Below are positions 61,681 to 64,000 of a stretch of 64,000 bases of DNA, one piece after another. This DNA is from Bradyrhizobium sp. SSBR45G (GTDB lineage: Bacteria; Pseudomonadota; Alphaproteobacteria; Rhizobiales; Xanthobacteraceae): contig NZ_BSCT01000007.1 of the NCBI RefSeq assembly GCF_030159255.1, forward strand, positions 1 through 64,000, in the 5' to 3' direction. The position numbers were made by a program, and so were the translations under genes. The notes beneath the pieces were generated by a model. That model was given only the letters and a program-made list of their open reading frames with translations. It was not told the origin of the DNA and did not search any database. How positions within the stretch are numbered: the stretch's first letter is position 1; each line of letters opens with the position of its first letter.

Positions 61681-63788
61681 CGATTCGCGCGCCGATCGGC
61701 TCTCTCCGGCATCGCCTCGGCAAGCGGCAGGCTGCACCCGCCCCGAGCCCAAGCGTTCCAGCCGTGCGGCCATCGCCGCAGGCGCGGCCAAAAGGCTGGT
61801 CGCCAAGAGTGCTGCTGACCACAACAGCCTTTCGCCTCTACGCCTTCCTGAGCGCAAGACGCCGCCAATTGCTGCCGCTGACCACGCGCGCTGCCAATCT
61901 CGTCGACAGCAGGCTCATCGTTGCCCCTGCCGGCGCCGGACTGCTGCGGCTAATGGACCGGCAGCTGGCAAAAGGCTCGCGTGTCGGCGGGCTGCTGGCC
62001 CGCTTGATCTCGACGTCGCTGGCGGCGGCCGCGCAGGTCCATCTCGCCGCAAGCCGCAAGCCGAGCGCACTGCGTGCGGTCCGCGTGCTGAACCTGATCT
62101 TCCGCGGCAGCGTGCGCGCGCGTGCCGGCATGGGCGCGCAGGCCTATTTCGCGACGCTGGCGCTGTGCAGCGCCTATGACCGGATCGTACGCGAGGTGCC
62201 GCGGCCCGAGACGATCGATAGCTTCGCGATCAATTTCGCGGTCGGCGTCGCCCACATGTATCGCGGCAACCTGCCGGTGGCGGCCCATTTCCTGACGGCG
62301 GCTGCGGCATCGGGCGACGGCAACGCGCTGCGCAAGCTCGGCGCGGTCCATGCCCTGGCCGGCGATCACGTCCAGGCCGCCTCATGCTTCAAGGCCGCTG
62401 TCACGCGCGATCCCCGCTCGGTGATGGCGCATCAGAACTACGCCGGCGGCTACGATCCGTCGACCTACACGCCGAGCGCCTGGGAGCTCGAGAATGCTGG
62501 CGAACTGCTGATCTATGACAATCTGATCCAGCTCGGCGAGAACTTCTACCACCAGGGCCGCTACGACGACACGTTCCGCTGCTATCAGGCGGCGCTCGAT
62601 CATCAGGATGCGCTGGCGCGCAAATGGTCGGTTCCCGACGCGCTGGTCCAGCGCATCGCCGCCACGAGCCGCATCTTCGATCCCGCGCTCCCGGTCCGGC
62701 TGCTCGGCTACGAATGGGTGACGCTGATCGGCCATATCGGCTTCATCGATTGCCATTTGCGCATGGCCGCGCTCGGCATGCTGCCGCGGGCCAACACTGT
62801 GCTGCTCGCCCCGCCCGCCAAGGTCGTCAACCAGCCGTTCCTCAGGCTGTTCGCGCCGCATGTGACGATCATCGAAGACCCGGCGCTCGTCGATGATCTC
62901 CTGCCCTATCAGCGGCTGGTCGGCGACCAGTTCATCGCCGTTCGCGGCAAGGATGGCCTGGCCGAGCCGTGGGCGCACGCCGCATCGCGGGCGCAGGTCG
63001 CCTGGGCCGAGCAGCAGCGCGGACCGATCGTGAAGGTTCCATCCGAGCTCATGGCTGCGGGCGCGGCCAGGCTGCGCGCCGCGGGCATGACCGGCGACTG
63101 GTTCGTCGCGATGCACATCCGCGAGGGCGGCTATCACGGCGACGGTCCGGGCACGACGCGCCAGCATCGCTCCGCCAATGTCGGCGACTACCTCGCCGCC
63201 ATCGCCGCCATCACCGCGCGCGGCGGCACCGTGGTCCGTCTCGGCGACCGCAGCATGACGCCGCTCCGCGGCATGGCGGGCGTGTTCGACTACGCGCATA
63301 GCGACATCAAGTCGGCGGAGATGGACCTGTATCTCTGCGCGGCCGCGCGACTGTTCGTCGGCACGACCTCAGGCCTGACCACGGCCGTGCAGGCGCTGGG
63401 GACGCCGATGCTGCTGGTCAATTGCATCTCCAACGACTGCCAGTTCTGGCACGAGCGCACCGACTTCACGGTGCGTCCGGTCTACGACCGGCGGGCACGG
63501 CGCTATCTGTCGCTGCGCGAGACCTATCGCCAGCCGCTGCAGGCGCTGCTGATCGACACCGCCGTGCTGGCCCGCCATTGGCTCGAGATCCACCCCAATA
63601 CCGCACAGGACATCACGGCAGCCGTTCGCTACAAGCTCGATTGCCTGGACGGATCAGGCCGGTCGCTGCGCGAGGGCGGGCCCATGCTCGATCAATATCG
63701 CGCTGCTCTTGCCGACAATCCCTATAATTTCGGTGCCGCGCTACCAGTGCCCGACTTTCTCGATCGGCTTCCAGACCTGCTCGGATGA
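61677..63788 (+). CDS. TIGR04372-like putative glycosyltransferase, paralog D
   Basis: Protein of 703 aa, the most divergent of the four copies. It keeps YEWVTLIGHIGFID, GDWFVAMHIREGG, GGTVVRLGD, MDLYLCAAARLFVGTTSGLTT and NDCQFWHERTDF. Before this catalytic part lies a helical region with TPR-like HFLTAAAASGDGNALRKLGAVH and TFRCYQAALDHQDA segments, so a tetratricopeptide-type scaffold is likely. Directly coupled to the GT2 gene and near the exporter genes, it is the copy most clearly tied to the exported glycan. Confidence 0.73.
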   Translation: MTIRAPIGSLRHRLGKRQAAPAPSPSVPAVRPSPQARPKGWSPRVLLTTTAFRLYAFLSARRRQLLPLTTRAANLVDSRLIVAPAGAGLLRLMDRQLAKGSRVGGLLARLISTSLAAAAQVHLAASRKPSALRAVRVLNLIFRGSVRARAGMGAQAYFATLALCSAYDRIVREVPRPETIDSFAINFAVGVAHMYRGNLPVAAHFLTAAAASGDGNALRKLGAVHALAGDHVQAASCFKAAVTRDPRSVMAHQNYAGGYDPSTYTPSAWELENAGELLIYDNLIQLGENFYHQGRYDDTFRCYQAALDHQDALARKWSVPDALVQRIAATSRIFDPALPVRLLGYEWVTLIGHIGFIDCHLRMAALGMLPRANTVLLAPPAKVVNQPFLRLFAPHVTIIEDPALVDDLLPYQRLVGDQFIAVRGKDGLAEPWAHAASRAQVAWAEQQRGPIVKVPSELMAAGAARLRAAGMTGDWFVAMHIREGGYHGDGPGTTRQHRSANVGDYLAAIAAITARGGTVVRLGDRSMTPLRGMAGVFDYAHSDIKSAEMDLYLCAAARLFVGTTSGLTTAVQALGTPMLLVNCISNDCQFWHERTDFTVRPVYDRRARRYLSLRETYRQPLQALLIDTAVLARHWLEIHPNTAQDITAAVRYKLDCLDGSGRSLREGGPMLDQYRAALADNPYNFGAALPVPDFLDRLPDLLG

Positions 63789-64000
63789 ACACGCCGCCCG
63801 ACGGCCGTTCGATCAGTGCCCGGACGCGCCGCGCCCCGTCGTTTTCCGAATTCTTACGGTGCCCATTAACGTTCGGGCAAGACGAACAGCCTGATAGGTA
63901 ACAGCTGCACGGTTGCGAATCGCGTCGCGTGCAAATCGCAGCTTGCGATCCATGCGCCGTTGAGGCGAACAGCTGGGACTGAGGCCATGCCGGAACAGCG
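63789..64000. other. Downstream intergenic tail, 212 bp
   Basis: No gene recognised. An ATG about 13 nt from the right edge could start another gene, but too few codons are visible to judge. No clear terminator hairpin with a T-run after the stop at 63788. Confidence 0.4.

Noticed and set aside
63980..64000. Possible start of another gene at the right edge
   Set aside because: Only a few codons are visible, which is not enough to support a call.

Overview
The window reads as chromosomal DNA of a Bradyrhizobium-like alphaproteobacterium. The evidence is high GC, dense rhizobial-type polysaccharide genes, tandem SPINDLY-type glycosyltransferases, and two kinds of intergenic palindromic element that I associate with Bradyrhizobium/Rhizobiales. 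There are no rRNA, tRNA, IS or CRISPR features. Almost every gene belongs to surface-polysaccharide synthesis, decoration or export, most likely LPS O-antigen or a related glycan. The species is inferred, not proven.

Layout. (1) 164-2372, minus strand: a Gfo/Idh oxidoreductase and a DegT-type aminotransferase that make a 3-amino sugar nucleotide, followed by an unrelated plus-strand DUF1223 gene. (2) 16501 down to 3436, minus strand: a probable operon of UDP-HexNAc 6-dehydrogenase, UDP-glucuronate 4-epimerase, ManC, then four tandem paralogous TPR-GT41 (O-GlcNAc transferase/SPINDLY) genes. (3) 16698-21651: a flippase-like membrane protein, an asparagine-synthase-type amidotransferase and the first of four TIGR04372-like glycosyltransferases. 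(4) 22098-27823: an MBOAT O-acyltransferase with an SGNH-like partner, flanked by two paralogs of a roughly 355-residue membrane-anchored family that I cannot name. (5) 28297-38398, plus strand: a compact operon for an activated, modified heptose or larger sugar. It holds a heptose kinase/nucleotidyltransferase of swapped domain order, a sugar-1-phosphate nucleotidyltransferase, a GmhA-like isomerase, two sugar-nucleotide SDRs, a split transketolase, a zinc-type dehydrogenase, a HAD phosphatase, an APH-type kinase and a methyltransferase. It ends in a hairpin and a structured palindromic repeat. (6) 39085-44210, plus strand: two TylF-type O-methyltransferases around a GSCFA protein, an SGNH hydrolase and a PhyH-type dioxygenase. 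(7) 49246 down to 44217, minus strand: two OafA-type acyltransferase-SGNH fusions around the third member of the unnamed family. (8) 49801-54058: two convergent TIGR04372-like genes sharing a palindromic terminator. (9) 54982-63788, plus strand: two zinc-motif sugar methyltransferases, a WbuC cupin, an SDR, the ABC exporter pair Wzm/Wzt, a GT2 glycosyltransferase and a fourth TIGR04372-like gene.

Together these genes make unusual nucleotide sugars (amino-uronic or diamino sugars, heptose-derived sugars), assemble them with several paralogous glycosyltransferases, methylate, acylate or amidate them, and export the chain by an ABC transporter. The most interesting system is the 28-38 kb operon. 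A dedicated transketolase inside a heptose-nucleotide pathway could feed sedoheptulose-7-phosphate, or could build a higher-carbon or branched sugar such as bradyrhizose, the C10 O-antigen sugar known from photosynthetic bradyrhizobia. That link is a hypothesis.
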